A DNA stretch of 64,000 bases from Brevibacillus brevis NBRC 100599 (GTDB taxonomy: Bacteria; Bacillota; Bacilli; Brevibacillales; Brevibacillaceae): contig NC_012491.1 of the NCBI RefSeq assembly GCF_000010165.1, positions 6,014,001 to 6,078,000 of the forward strand, read 5' to 3'. Numbering within the stretch: the stretch's first letter is position 1; each line of letters starts with the position of its first letter. The translations under genes and the position numbers were made by a program. Below are positions 53,572-62,454 of the stretch, in pieces. The notes below the pieces were generated by a model that made no database searches, was not told the origin of the DNA, and saw nothing but the letters and a program-made list of their open reading frames with translations.

Positions 53572-54459
53572 CTAGTTGTAATGAATCTTTTTATCCATAC
53601 CAAAAAACTGAAAAGCAGCGACTAGCAACAACAGCACCACCATGACAATCGTCAATGCCGAAGCCATTCCTTGATCCCAGAAGGAAAACGCCGTCTCGTA
53701 TATGTAGTACAGCAAGAGATTGCTAGCATTATCCGGCCCGCCTTTGGTCATGATCACCAAATGGTCTACCAGCTTGAAAGAGTTAGTGAAAGCGATAATA
53801 CTGACAAACATCGTGGTTGGCATAAGCAGTGGAAAGGTAATGCGGCGAAAAACCGTCCACGACGATGCCCCTTCCATGGAGGCGGATTCGTATAGCTCCT
53901 GTGAAATGTTTTGCAGCCCAGCCAAATAGAAGATCATGAAATAGCCCGCTTCCTTCCAAATGACCATGAAGATCATCGCCCACATCACATTTTTCTGATC
54001 ACCGAGCCAGTTCATGTCGCCTTTTCCGAACCACTCCATCACATGACTAAGCGCTCCGTACTCCGGTGTGTAAATAAACAGCCAGATGTTCGCCACGGCA
54101 ATCATCGGAACAACTGTCGGGTAAAAATAAGCCGTGCGGATAAAGCTCTTCCCTCGTAATGCCTTGTTGGCGAACAAAGCCATAGCCAGCGCGAGAGCCA
54201 CACTCGTCGGCACTGTTCCGATGGCAAACCAGATATTATTGGTCAACACCTTCCAAAACACTTCATCTTCCAGCATTTGTTTATAATTATCTATCCCGTT
54301 AAAAAACGGCTCTGGAGAACCCAGATCCGCTTGATGAAAACTGAGTATGAACGTTTGTATAACCGGATAGAAGGTAAACAGCAGCAGGAAGATGAGGGAG
54401 GGAAGGAGCAAGAGCCAGGCGTACATGTTCACTTTCCATTTTGCGCGTAGTTCCCCCAT
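53572..54459 (-). CDS. ugpA: ABC transporter permease, UgpA type
   Basis: A 295-aa MalF/UgpA-like permease with six helices and EAA loop YESASMEGASSWTVFRRITFPLLMP. It lies 26 bp after the binding-protein gene and forms the channel with the UgpE-type subunit. Confidence 0.85.
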   Translation of the reverse strand: MGELRAKWKVNMYAWLLLLPSLIFLLLFTFYPVIQTFILSFHQADLGSPEPFFNGIDNYKQMLEDEVFWKVLTNNIWFAIGTVPTSVALALAMALFANKALRGKSFIRTAYFYPTVVPMIAVANIWLFIYTPEYGALSHVMEWFGKGDMNWLGDQKNVMWAMIFMVIWKEAGYFMIFYLAGLQNISQELYESASMEGASSWTVFRRITFPLLMPTTMFVSIIAFTNSFKLVDHLVIMTKGGPDNASNLLLYYIYETAFSFWDQGMASALTIVMVVLLLLVAAFQFFGMDKKIHYN

Positions 54460-54485
54460 TGTCGCTCCCCCATTGCCTTGCTTGA

Positions 54486-55802
54486 TTATTTGTTGAACGG
54501 CGCCAGCATCTTGTCCGCTTCTTCCTGCGCTTTTTTCAATGCTTCCGCAGGCTCAGATTGACCAGTGATCACGGATTGCAGTGTGTCGTTCAAGAGCTTT
54601 GTCACTTTACCGTTATTGTGCGTAGACAGCTCAGCATGTCCGTATTCCAGCTGGTCACGAGCTACTGCTGCTGCCGGGAAGTCCTTAACGTATTGCTTCA
54701 TCGTCTCTTCTTCGTATGCAGATTTGCGTGTAGCAACATAGCCAGTATCGACACTCCACTGAGCTGCGCGCTTAGATTCGGTCATAAAGCGAATGAACTT
54801 CCATGCCGCTGCCTGTTTCTTTTCATCCGTTCCTTTGAACATGTAGAAGTTGCCGCCACCTGTTGGGCTACCGTAGTTCTTTTTCGCTGGCAAAAACGCT
54901 ACGCCAAAATCAAACTTCGCGCTTTTCTTCACGTTCGTCAGATTCCCTGTCGTATGGAACATCATCGCCGTTTTGCCTTCCAAGAAATCAGAAGGCACAG
55001 TCGCCCACTCGTTGACGCCTTCAGGCATGACTTGATGCTTTTTGGACAAATCTACCCAAAATTGCAGAGCTTCTACATTTTCTGGCGTATCCAAGAACAC
55101 TTTTTTCCCATCTTCGGACATCAAGTTCTTGCCGTTTTGCAGAGCCAGCGCTTGGAACATCCAATACGTAAAGCTCGAGGAAGGAATCTCGACGCCGTAG
55201 CGTCCATCCTTTTTCAACTTGGCAGCGTACTGAACCAGCTCATCCCAGGATGTCGGCGGTTTTTCCGGATCAAGACCGACTTCCTTGAACGCGTCTTTGT
55301 TGTAATAGAGCACGATGGTGCTGCGCTGGAACGGAATGCTGTATGTCTTGCCATCTACTTGGGAATTCGCCAAGAAGCCCGGGAAGAAATCATTGACGTA
55401 TTCGCTGCCGCCATCCTTGGCAATGAAGTCGTCCAACGGCAGGATTGCATCCATGTCCATCATCGTATGCAGCTCAGTAGAGAGCATCACTGCTACGTCG
55501 GGAGGAGTCTTGCCCTGTACAGCCGCCTGCACTTTTGTCGTTGTATCCTGATAACTGCCCGTATAGACTGGCTTGACTTTGATATCTGGATTTTCTTTGT
55601 TAAATTCTTCTGCCATTCCGTCCACGATCTTGGTTAAAGGACCGCCAACCGCAACTGGATAATAGAAGGACAGCTCTGTTTTGCCAGACGAATTGGCTCC
55701 TTGCGCCGCGTTGTTCGTAGACGAAGAATTGCCACTGGAGCAACCCGTGATCAGACTCATACTCATAACGACCGCAAATAAGCTTTTGACAACTTTACGC
55801 AT
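54486..55802 (-). CDS. ugpB: ABC transporter substrate-binding lipoprotein, UgpB type
   Basis: A 438-aa family-1 binding protein: signal peptide with lipobox ITGC, Ser/Asn linker, then motifs ELSFYYPVAVGGPLTKIVDG, FQRSTIVLYYNKDAF and GKTAMMFHTTGNL typical of UgpB (which binds glycerol-3-phosphate and glycerophosphocholine). The operon's phosphodiesterase supports that ligand. Confidence 0.87.
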   Translation of the reverse strand: MRKVVKSLFAVVMSMSLITGCSSGNSSSTNNAAQGANSSGKTELSFYYPVAVGGPLTKIVDGMAEEFNKENPDIKVKPVYTGSYQDTTTKVQAAVQGKTPPDVAVMLSTELHTMMDMDAILPLDDFIAKDGGSEYVNDFFPGFLANSQVDGKTYSIPFQRSTIVLYYNKDAFKEVGLDPEKPPTSWDELVQYAAKLKKDGRYGVEIPSSSFTYWMFQALALQNGKNLMSEDGKKVFLDTPENVEALQFWVDLSKKHQVMPEGVNEWATVPSDFLEGKTAMMFHTTGNLTNVKKSAKFDFGVAFLPAKKNYGSPTGGGNFYMFKGTDEKKQAAAWKFIRFMTESKRAAQWSVDTGYVATRKSAYEEETMKQYVKDFPAAAVARDQLEYGHAELSTHNNGKVTKLLNDTLQSVITGQSEPAEALKKAQEEADKMLAPFNK

Positions 55803-55827
55803 CGCAGTACCTCTCCCTTTTCTTTTC

Positions 55828-56928
55828 TCAATTGGTCGTAACCGCTAGATTTTTTCCGGTTTCTCCATCAAACACGTTCACCTGAGCTGGATCAAAACGA
55901 ACATGCATGGTTTCGCCTCTTTTGCAGTGCCATTGCCCGTTCCATTTGGCCTTCCACAGCTTGTCTCCCACGGTGAATTCCACAATGGTCTCAGAACCGA
56001 GAATCTCTACTCCTTGTACGGTGACAGGGAACTGGAAGGAAGCATCGACAGATTGCCCTTCAAGGGCGGGTTGAAGTGACTCTGGACGCAAACCGAGAAC
56101 GACCGGGGTCTGGTCCTTGATACCGTGAAACATAGGGAGCGGTAAAAACTGCTGACCTGCCAGCTCAATCCCTGCCTGATCGCCTGCCCGCCAAATGGCA
56201 GGAACCGTATTCATCGGGGGTGCCCCCGTAAACTCCGCCACGAACAAATTGGCTGGATGATTGTAGACATCGAGCGGTTTTCCGACTTGCTGAACCTCGC
56301 CGTCACGCAGGACCATCATGCGGTCTGCCATTGTCATCGCTTCCACCTGATCATGCGTAACGTAAATCATCGTGATGCCCAGCTCTTGCTGCAAGCGACG
56401 AATTTCCGTGCGCATGTGCCCGCGCAGCTTGGCATCCAGATTGGACAAAGGCTCGTCCATGAGGCAGATAGGGTGCTGACTGACGATGGCCCGTCCGAGT
56501 GCAACACGCTGTCGTTGTCCCCCGGATAATTCCTTCGGCTTGCGTTGCAACAGATGCCCGATGCCCAGCATCTCTGCTACACGCTCCAACCGCTTGCCCT
56601 GCTCTGCTTTGTCTACCTTTCGCACCTGCAAACCAAATAAAATATTATCTTTTACCGTCAAATGCGGATAAAGTGCGTAATTTTGAAAGACCATGGAGAT
56701 GTTTCGCCCGCTCGGAGGGACTTGATTCATCGGCTTGCCGCCAATCAACAGCTCTCCCGTGCTGATCTCCTCCAGCCCGGCAATCATGCGCAGTGTGGTT
56801 GATTTCCCACAACCAGAAGGCCCTACCAGCACGAAAAACTCTCCTGGCAGAATACGAGTACTCACTTCATTGACTACCTTCTGGCCCCCATACATCTTGG
56901 AAATGCGCCGCAATTCCACTTCAGCCAC
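55828..56928 (-). CDS. ugpC: ABC transporter ATP-binding protein, UgpC/MalK type
   Basis: A 366-aa ATPase: Walker A GPSGCGKS, signature LSGGQRQRVALGRAI, Walker B CLMDEPLSNLDAKLR, and a C-terminal OB-type regulatory domain (about 240-366). In this operon the ATPase gene comes before the binding protein, unlike E. coli ugpBAECQ. Confidence 0.9.
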   Translation of the reverse strand: MAEVELRRISKMYGGQKVVNEVSTRILPGEFFVLVGPSGCGKSTTLRMIAGLEEISTGELLIGGKPMNQVPPSGRNISMVFQNYALYPHLTVKDNILFGLQVRKVDKAEQGKRLERVAEMLGIGHLLQRKPKELSGGQRQRVALGRAIVSQHPICLMDEPLSNLDAKLRGHMRTEIRRLQQELGITMIYVTHDQVEAMTMADRMMVLRDGEVQQVGKPLDVYNHPANLFVAEFTGAPPMNTVPAIWRAGDQAGIELAGQQFLPLPMFHGIKDQTPVVLGLRPESLQPALEGQSVDASFQFPVTVQGVEILGSETIVEFTVGDKLWKAKWNGQWHCKRGETMHVRFDPAQVNVFDGETGKNLAVTTN

Positions 56929-56989
56929 GACTTTCCCCCCTGAATCTCTCGCTGTTTTTTACGTATCCCTCGACTCTACCAATTGCTTA

Positions 56990-59071
56990 CTAAGGTAATA
57001 TTTGGGTATTGTAAAGTTTTTGTGCATAGTCGGTAATAATTCCCCCGACTCCCGCCTCGGTTGCCCGCTTCATATCTGCTTCCTCGTTGACTGTATACAC
57101 GGTCAAAATGATTCCCCGATGCTTGGCGAAGCGGATTAGCTCTGGCGTGACAATCTGATGGTTGATATAGTATTGGGCATTCAGTTGAACCGCGTCTGTT
57201 ATCTGCTTTTCGGCGTACTGTTCCAGCTGTTCCTTTGGCTTGGTTCCGCTCAAGGTAAAGCCTAGTCCCAGTTCCGGATTGAACTTGGCGAAACGCTCCA
57301 ATACTTCTGAGCTGAAGCTGCTGACAATCACATCTTCAACCATGTCGTGCTCCTTGATGACCTTCGCCATTTCCTTTTCGTACCCAATCCCCTTTGCTTC
57401 CAGAATGACCACCGCTTTGCCCTTGGCCGCTTCCAGCAATTCATCCATGGTAGGAATGACAGCATCGGTAATTTCAGGCTGGTACCAGGAAGGATTTGCT
57501 GGATCGAGCTTGTTCGCATTCAATTCGCGCAGTTCCTTCAGGGTGAAATCCTTTACCTTCCCGGTCCCGTTAGTGGTACGCTCCAGATCAAAATCGTGGA
57601 TCAGGACAAGGTGGCCATCCTTTGTTTTGTGGACGTCTGTCTCGATGATTTCCACACCCAGCTTCATTGCTTCTTCAAAGGCGTACATCGTGTTTTCCGG
57701 TTTTAAGGAAGGGATACCTCGATGCGCCATGACCATCGGAGGTTGCGTGATGCTTTTCTCTGGGTAAGCAGCAAGCAGCTCATGCACCTCTTTTGGATCG
57801 TGTGAGACAACCCCCGCCACCCCCATCTCGATCATTTCACTCGCTTGGCTCTTGTTCGCCCGATTAATTCCCCACACGGACAACCCGCGATTGCGGAAGT
57901 AACGAATGACATCCTCCGTCATGGCAGTTTGCGAGAGAACGATCACATTAGAACGACTGCTCCTGGCTGAGCGTACGAGCTCCTTTTGCTTCTTTTCGTT
58001 CAGCTTGCCGTCGATATACACGAGGGCACCACGGTATTCATTGTTTTTCTCCCGCATCTCTTGGACAATTTCCGGTCGGGAAGACACAATGTGCACATCA
58101 GTGAGATTCTCTTTCTGGAGCAGGCGATCGACCTCGGCTACCAATTTCTTGTCCTCGATATGAATCACCGGGATCGCCTTGCCCTTGATCTGCTCCAGTA
58201 CCTCGTCCAGCGATGTGCCGTCCTGGGTGACGACTCCGTTCTTCCCGGATTTTTTCACCGGAATAAAAATGGAAGACGCTTCTGCATCCAGAATCGTATC
58301 GAGCTCGGACTTCTTGTCGTACATGGCAATCACCGTCGGCGGAAGGACAATGCCCGTCTTAGGTTCAGGGACAATCAGCACGTCGTCTTTTAGATCAGAG
58401 ACCGGAATCTTGTCTTTTTGGGCATTCGGTCCAAACAACAGCTCACCAGGGGTTGGCTTGGGCTGATCAACAAAATCTTTTGAAGCATCATTCGTATCCT
58501 TTTCTGTCAGGCGTTCCATCGAGTGTCCGCCAGCTACTCCCGGATGAGAGATGACTCCCGGAACCTTCGCATCCATATAAGCCATCGAATCCACCACATT
58601 GTACGCAGGGTCCATCAAAATGACGTGGTCGCCGCCATTGGCCAAATAAATGCTGCCTGTCGCCCAATCCGTCGGCAATAGCTCAGGGACGTCCTCCATG
58701 GAATCGAACAATTCAAAATCTGGCGTGACGCCGTGGCGTTCCACGATTCCGTCTGCATAGCGGGAAATGACAATCGTCTGGTAAGGCTCAATCATGGTGC
58801 CTTCCGGAAACGCATGCATCCCTTCATTTCCGCCACGCTTTTCCTCGTCACCGATCATGTATCCACTCAAATCAATCGAATCGTTAGAGATATTGGTGAT
58901 TTCGATAAACTCGCCTGTGCTTTCATCAAAAAGAGGATCATTGACAACTTCTGTGATGAGCAGGGTTTTGCTCACCGCGCTTTGCGCCATTACGGACGGC
59001 ATACTGCCTGTCACCAGACTTGCTGCCATTAGTGACCACAACCACTTTTTGCTGCTTCTTCCCAACTCCAT
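56990..59071 (-). CDS. Secreted LTD-glycerophosphodiester phosphodiesterase
   Basis: A 693-aa exported enzyme: signal peptide to about residue 30; lamin-tail domain (about 34-165: ITEVVNDPLFDESTGEFIEI, SGYMIGDE); a degenerate GDPD-like barrel (about 245-435) without catalytic residues; and an active GDPD barrel (446-690) with His450-Arg451, Glu477, Asp479 and His492. It would cleave glycerophosphodiesters at the cell surface to glycerol-3-phosphate and an alcohol, feeding the importer encoded next. Typical GDPDs are about 250-350 aa, so the extra N-terminal modules are unusual. Confidence 0.88.
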   Translation of the reverse strand: MELGRSSKKWLWSLMAASLVTGSMPSVMAQSAVSKTLLITEVVNDPLFDESTGEFIEITNISNDSIDLSGYMIGDEEKRGGNEGMHAFPEGTMIEPYQTIVISRYADGIVERHGVTPDFELFDSMEDVPELLPTDWATGSIYLANGGDHVILMDPAYNVVDSMAYMDAKVPGVISHPGVAGGHSMERLTEKDTNDASKDFVDQPKPTPGELLFGPNAQKDKIPVSDLKDDVLIVPEPKTGIVLPPTVIAMYDKKSELDTILDAEASSIFIPVKKSGKNGVVTQDGTSLDEVLEQIKGKAIPVIHIEDKKLVAEVDRLLQKENLTDVHIVSSRPEIVQEMREKNNEYRGALVYIDGKLNEKKQKELVRSARSSRSNVIVLSQTAMTEDVIRYFRNRGLSVWGINRANKSQASEMIEMGVAGVVSHDPKEVHELLAAYPEKSITQPPMVMAHRGIPSLKPENTMYAFEEAMKLGVEIIETDVHKTKDGHLVLIHDFDLERTTNGTGKVKDFTLKELRELNANKLDPANPSWYQPEITDAVIPTMDELLEAAKGKAVVILEAKGIGYEKEMAKVIKEHDMVEDVIVSSFSSEVLERFAKFNPELGLGFTLSGTKPKEQLEQYAEKQITDAVQLNAQYYINHQIVTPELIRFAKHRGIILTVYTVNEEADMKRATEAGVGGIITDYAQKLYNTQILP

Positions 59072-59092
59072 CTCCCTTGCCTCCTCGTTTTC

Positions 59093-59881
59093 CTACTCGA
59101 CTTGCACCATGGCTTCCATCGTCGGAAGGATGTAATCTGGCTGAATCTCTGTGGATTCCAGTTCGCGGCTGGTCGTCACACCCGTCATGACCAGCGCCGT
59201 TTTCATGCCGCTGTTTTTTCCAAGTAAAATATCTGTCTCCAAACGATCGCCCACCATGACGCATCTTTCCGGCTGTACTTGAAGCTGTTGAAAAACCTGC
59301 TCGGCGTAGTACCGAGACGGCTTGCCAGTCATCGCCCAGACAGAGGCTCCACCAGCCGTTTCAATCGCTCTCGCCAACGCCCATGTATCAGGAATGGCCC
59401 CCCCTGGCACCGGACATACCGGATCGGGGTTCGCTACGATCAGGAGGGCTCCCTTTCGTACAGCGTAAGCAGCCTGTTGCAGCTTTTCATACGTAAATCC
59501 ACGGTCCATTCCAACCAATACATGCGTAGCTTCCTCCGCATCTTGCACCTGCTTTATATGAAAGCTCGCAATCTCTTCCTCCAATGCAGGCTCTCCAACG
59601 ATCAGAACACGCGCTTGCTCCGCATATTCTTGAAGATACAATCCCGCTGCGTAGGCAGCCGTCATGATTTCTTCCCGCCCGGCAGCCAATCCGAGCTTCT
59701 GGAGGCGAGTTTGACAAGCTGTTCTTGTCTGTACCGTCGTATTGGTCAAAAACATGATTTTCTTCTGCTTCTCCCGCAGCGTGGCAAGTGTCTTTTCCAC
59801 CCCAGGAAGCAGTTCATTCCCGAGAAAAATCGTTCCATCCAAATCAAAAAAATACGCTTCGTACCTATCTGTATCTAGCAA
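59093..59881 (-). CDS. HAD-IIA phosphatase (NagD/glycerol-phosphatase like)
   Basis: A 262-aa HAD-superfamily IIA hydrolase: motif I FFDLDGTIFLG with nucleophile Asp, FLTNT, GNPS-type cap, motif III GKPSRYYAEQV and motif IV VMVGDRLETDILLG. Likely a sugar- or glycerol-phosphate phosphatase, fitting the operon. Start is a TTG at 59881; the ribosome-binding site (AAGGAG 14 bases or AGGGGA 2 bases upstream) is poorly placed, which may lower expression of the first gene. Confidence 0.85.
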   Translation of the reverse strand: MLDTDRYEAYFFDLDGTIFLGNELLPGVEKTLATLREKQKKIMFLTNTTVQTRTACQTRLQKLGLAAGREEIMTAAYAAGLYLQEYAEQARVLIVGEPALEEEIASFHIKQVQDAEEATHVLVGMDRGFTYEKLQQAAYAVRKGALLIVANPDPVCPVPGGAIPDTWALARAIETAGGASVWAMTGKPSRYYAEQVFQQLQVQPERCVMVGDRLETDILLGKNSGMKTALVMTGVTTSRELESTEIQPDYILPTMEAMVQVE

Positions 59882-59913
59882 ATCCCCTGCTCGCTCCTTT
59901 CATTCGAAAACAC

Positions 59914-59997
59914 AAAAAGCCCTCATACACGGCAATAGCACAAAGAAACAAACCGATCGAACGGTCTTTTTCAAATCTATTGCTGTATGAGGGCTTT
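59914..59997 (-). promoter_or_regulatory. Leader terminator/probable GlpP antitermination site
   Basis: On the minus strand 59997-59977 pairs with 59938-59916: a 21-bp stem with one 2-nt bulge, a 38-nt loop holding a small ACCG/CGGT hairpin, and T5 directly after the 3' arm. No minus-strand gene lies upstream (the neighbour at 60252 is divergent), so this terminator is inside the leader of the HAD-GDPD-ugp-glpP operon. With glpP as the last gene, a GlpP-controlled attenuator is the natural reading. Confidence 0.8.
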
Positions 59998-60180
59998 CTC
60001 CACGTCTCGACCCACTTACAGACGTTATTCATTTGGTTGATAGCTCGATCATAACAGGTCATTGTTAAGGGATTGTTGAGCTATTTTTGGTTTTATGTGA
60101 ACAACACCAAAACTAACCATTGGTAGTTAGCCAAAAAAAGATTGCAAACTGTCTAAGAAAGAGTAAAATTCTTTGTGGAT

Positions 60181-60209
60181 GATAATGATATTCATTATCG
60201 GAATATAAT
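60181..60209 (+). promoter_or_regulatory. Fur box and -10 of efeOBU
   Basis: GATAATGATATTCATTATC (60181-60199) matches the Fur consensus at 17 of 19 positions and is nearly palindromic. TATAAT follows at 60204-60209, so Fur would cover the -35 region. Confidence 0.93.
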
Positions 60210-60251
60210 CTTATAATTATACACTTATATCATATGAAGGGATGTCTTTTC

Positions 60252-61145
60252 ATGATACAAAAATGGAGTTATCCACTCGTGGCAGTTGTTCTCGGCTCTT
60301 CCTTGCTCGCTGCTTGCGGAAACGCACAAACACAAACCGAAGAGAAAAAACCAGAAGCTGCGCAGCCTGACAAGCCTGCCGCTGCTGATCAGTCTGCGAC
60401 AGCGAGCACTACTCCTTCTCCTGAGCTGCAAGCCTCTATTGATCAATATCGAAAATGGGTCGTTGACCAAACCGACCAATTCGTAAAAGCAACAGAGAGC
60501 TTTACCAACGCCGTCAAAGCAGGCGATATGGAGAAAGCGAAAAAGGAGTATGCTCCAGCCCGTGCTTACTTTGAGAAAATCGAGCCTATCGCTGAATCTC
60601 TCGGCGATTTTGACCCTTGGATCGATGCCCGCGAAGGCGATGTGCCTGATAACGAATGGCGCGGCTATCACAAATTGGAAAAAGCTCTCTGGGAAACCAA
60701 ATCGGTTGCTGACCAAGGTAAAGTGGCGGATCAACTGCTGCAAGATGTGAAGCAGCTCCGCGTGAAGGTAGAGAGCGTCGAAATCGATGTGCCTATGCTG
60801 GTAACGGGTTCGGTAGAGCTCTTGAATGAGGTATCGTCGAGCAAGGTGACTGGTGAGGAAGAACGCTATTCCCACACAGATTTGTACGATTTCGCTGCGA
60901 ACGTGGAAGGCGCTCACGAAATTTACAAAGTATTGAAGCCTGCTGTTACGGAAAAAGACGCTGCTCTTGCAACTGAAATTGAAGCTCGCTTTGCTGATTT
61001 GGACAAAGCCCTCGCACCATACCGCAAAGGCGACGGCTATGTGCTATACACCGAATTGAAGGAAGACCAAGTGAAAAAGCTGAGTCAGTCCCTCGATGCA
61101 TTGGCTGAGCCTTTATCCAAAATGGGTAAGATCGTAGGAGGCTAA
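60252..61145 (+). CDS. efeO: Iron uptake lipoprotein EfeO/EfeM type
   Basis: A 297-aa lipoprotein: signal peptide with lipobox LAAC, low-complexity linker, then an imelysin/M75 domain (NEWRGYHKLEKALW: the HxxE motif; VPMLVTGSVELLNEVSSSKVTGEEE). It lacks the cupredoxin domain of full EfeO, as in the shorter EfeM form. It delivers iron to the EfeU permease. ATG at 60252 follows GAAGGG; a start 18 bases upstream is less likely. Preceded by a Fur box. Confidence 0.92.
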   Translation: MIQKWSYPLVAVVLGSSLLAACGNAQTQTEEKKPEAAQPDKPAAADQSATASTTPSPELQASIDQYRKWVVDQTDQFVKATESFTNAVKAGDMEKAKKEYAPARAYFEKIEPIAESLGDFDPWIDAREGDVPDNEWRGYHKLEKALWETKSVADQGKVADQLLQDVKQLRVKVESVEIDVPMLVTGSVELLNEVSSSKVTGEEERYSHTDLYDFAANVEGAHEIYKVLKPAVTEKDAALATEIEARFADLDKALAPYRKGDGYVLYTELKEDQVKKLSQSLDALAEPLSKMGKIVGG

Positions 61146-61149
61146 CAAG

Positions 61150-62427
61150 ATGAATGACAAGCATCTCGAAAACACCACATCGAACAAATTCACACGTCGA
61201 GAAGCTCTGAAGTTGGCTGGTGTCGGGGGGATTGGACTGCTGTTAGGAGCGACTGGGGTTAATACCCTTATGCCCTCCTCTCCTAAAAATGAGCAGACGA
61301 GTGCCACTCCGACCGGTGCAGATGAGGTCATTCCCTTTTATGGCAAGCATCAGTCCGGGATCATTACACCTATGCAGGATTTTATCTGCATGGGTGCTTT
61401 TGATTTGACAACGACCTCGCTAGGGGATGTCCGCAGCTTGTTTCAAAGCTGGACGCAGGCAGCAGCACGCATGACTGCTGGCAAAAGCGTCGATGAGGAG
61501 AGCGATCACGCCCTTCTTCCTCCTGTCGACACGGGAGAAGCCATGGGCCTTCGCCCAATGAAATTGACGATCACATTTGGACTTGGCGCTTCTTTCTTTG
61601 ACGAGCGCTTTGGTCTCGCATCCAAACGCCCAGCTCCTTTGGTCGATTTACCTCGCTTCAACAGCGATGAAATGCGAAAGGAATGGTCGGGTGGCGATAT
61701 TGTCGTACAGGTCTGTGCCAACGATCCGCAGGTCGCCTTCCATGCCCTGCGGAATTTGGCCCGGATCGCTCGAGGCAAAGCTGTCCTCCACTGGCTGCAA
61801 GAAGGCTTCCAGCGTACCAGCGCATCCGACCCGACTGGCTCGACACCACGAAATCTGCTGGGCTTCAAGGATGGCACGAACAATCCACCGGTGAACGATC
61901 CTGCTACCGCAAATGAAGTCGTCTGGGCTAACACGGCTGAAAGTCCCGCGTGGATGGCAGGCGGAAGCTACATGGTCATGCGTCGAATCCGCATGCGGAT
62001 CGAGGTGTGGGATCGCTCCACCCTCACCGATCAGGAGAATACATTTGGTCGTCACCGTTTAACCGGAGCTCCTCTTGGCAAAGCAAATGAGTTCGACGAG
62101 CTGGAGCTGGATCGAAAGGATGCCAAGGGTAAACCCGTTATTCCTGTGAATTCCCATACCGCCCTGGCCCATATGGAGGGCAAAGTGAAAATTTTGCGGC
62201 GCGGATACTCTTATTCAAGTGGAATGGACCTTAAGACTGGTCAGCTCGATGCTGGGCTGTTGTTCATTTGCTTCAATCGTGATCCACGCAAGCAATTCAT
62301 TCCGATGCAACAAAAGCTCGCATCTGTCGACCTGCTCAATGAATATATCACCCATGTCGGCAGTGGTTTGTACGCCTGTCTACCTGGTGCAAGTGAGGGC
62401 GGATACATCGGGGACACGCTATTTTAA
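61150..62427 (+). CDS. efeB: Deferrochelatase/DyP-type peroxidase EfeB
   Basis: A 425-aa Tat-exported heme peroxidase: twin-arginine signal TRREALKLAGVGGIGLLLG, then a DyP fold with the distal GFKDGTNNP motif (catalytic Asp) and an expected proximal heme His later. EfeB works with EfeO and EfeU in iron or heme-iron acquisition. It begins 4 bp after the efeO stop with GTAGGAGG before the ATG. Confidence 0.94.
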   Translation: MNDKHLENTTSNKFTRREALKLAGVGGIGLLLGATGVNTLMPSSPKNEQTSATPTGADEVIPFYGKHQSGIITPMQDFICMGAFDLTTTSLGDVRSLFQSWTQAAARMTAGKSVDEESDHALLPPVDTGEAMGLRPMKLTITFGLGASFFDERFGLASKRPAPLVDLPRFNSDEMRKEWSGGDIVVQVCANDPQVAFHALRNLARIARGKAVLHWLQEGFQRTSASDPTGSTPRNLLGFKDGTNNPPVNDPATANEVVWANTAESPAWMAGGSYMVMRRIRMRIEVWDRSTLTDQENTFGRHRLTGAPLGKANEFDELELDRKDAKGKPVIPVNSHTALAHMEGKVKILRRGYSYSSGMDLKTGQLDAGLLFICFNRDPRKQFIPMQQKLASVDLLNEYITHVGSGLYACLPGASEGGYIGDTLF

Positions 62428-62454
62428 CCAACTACCTGGGATGGAGTGAACACC

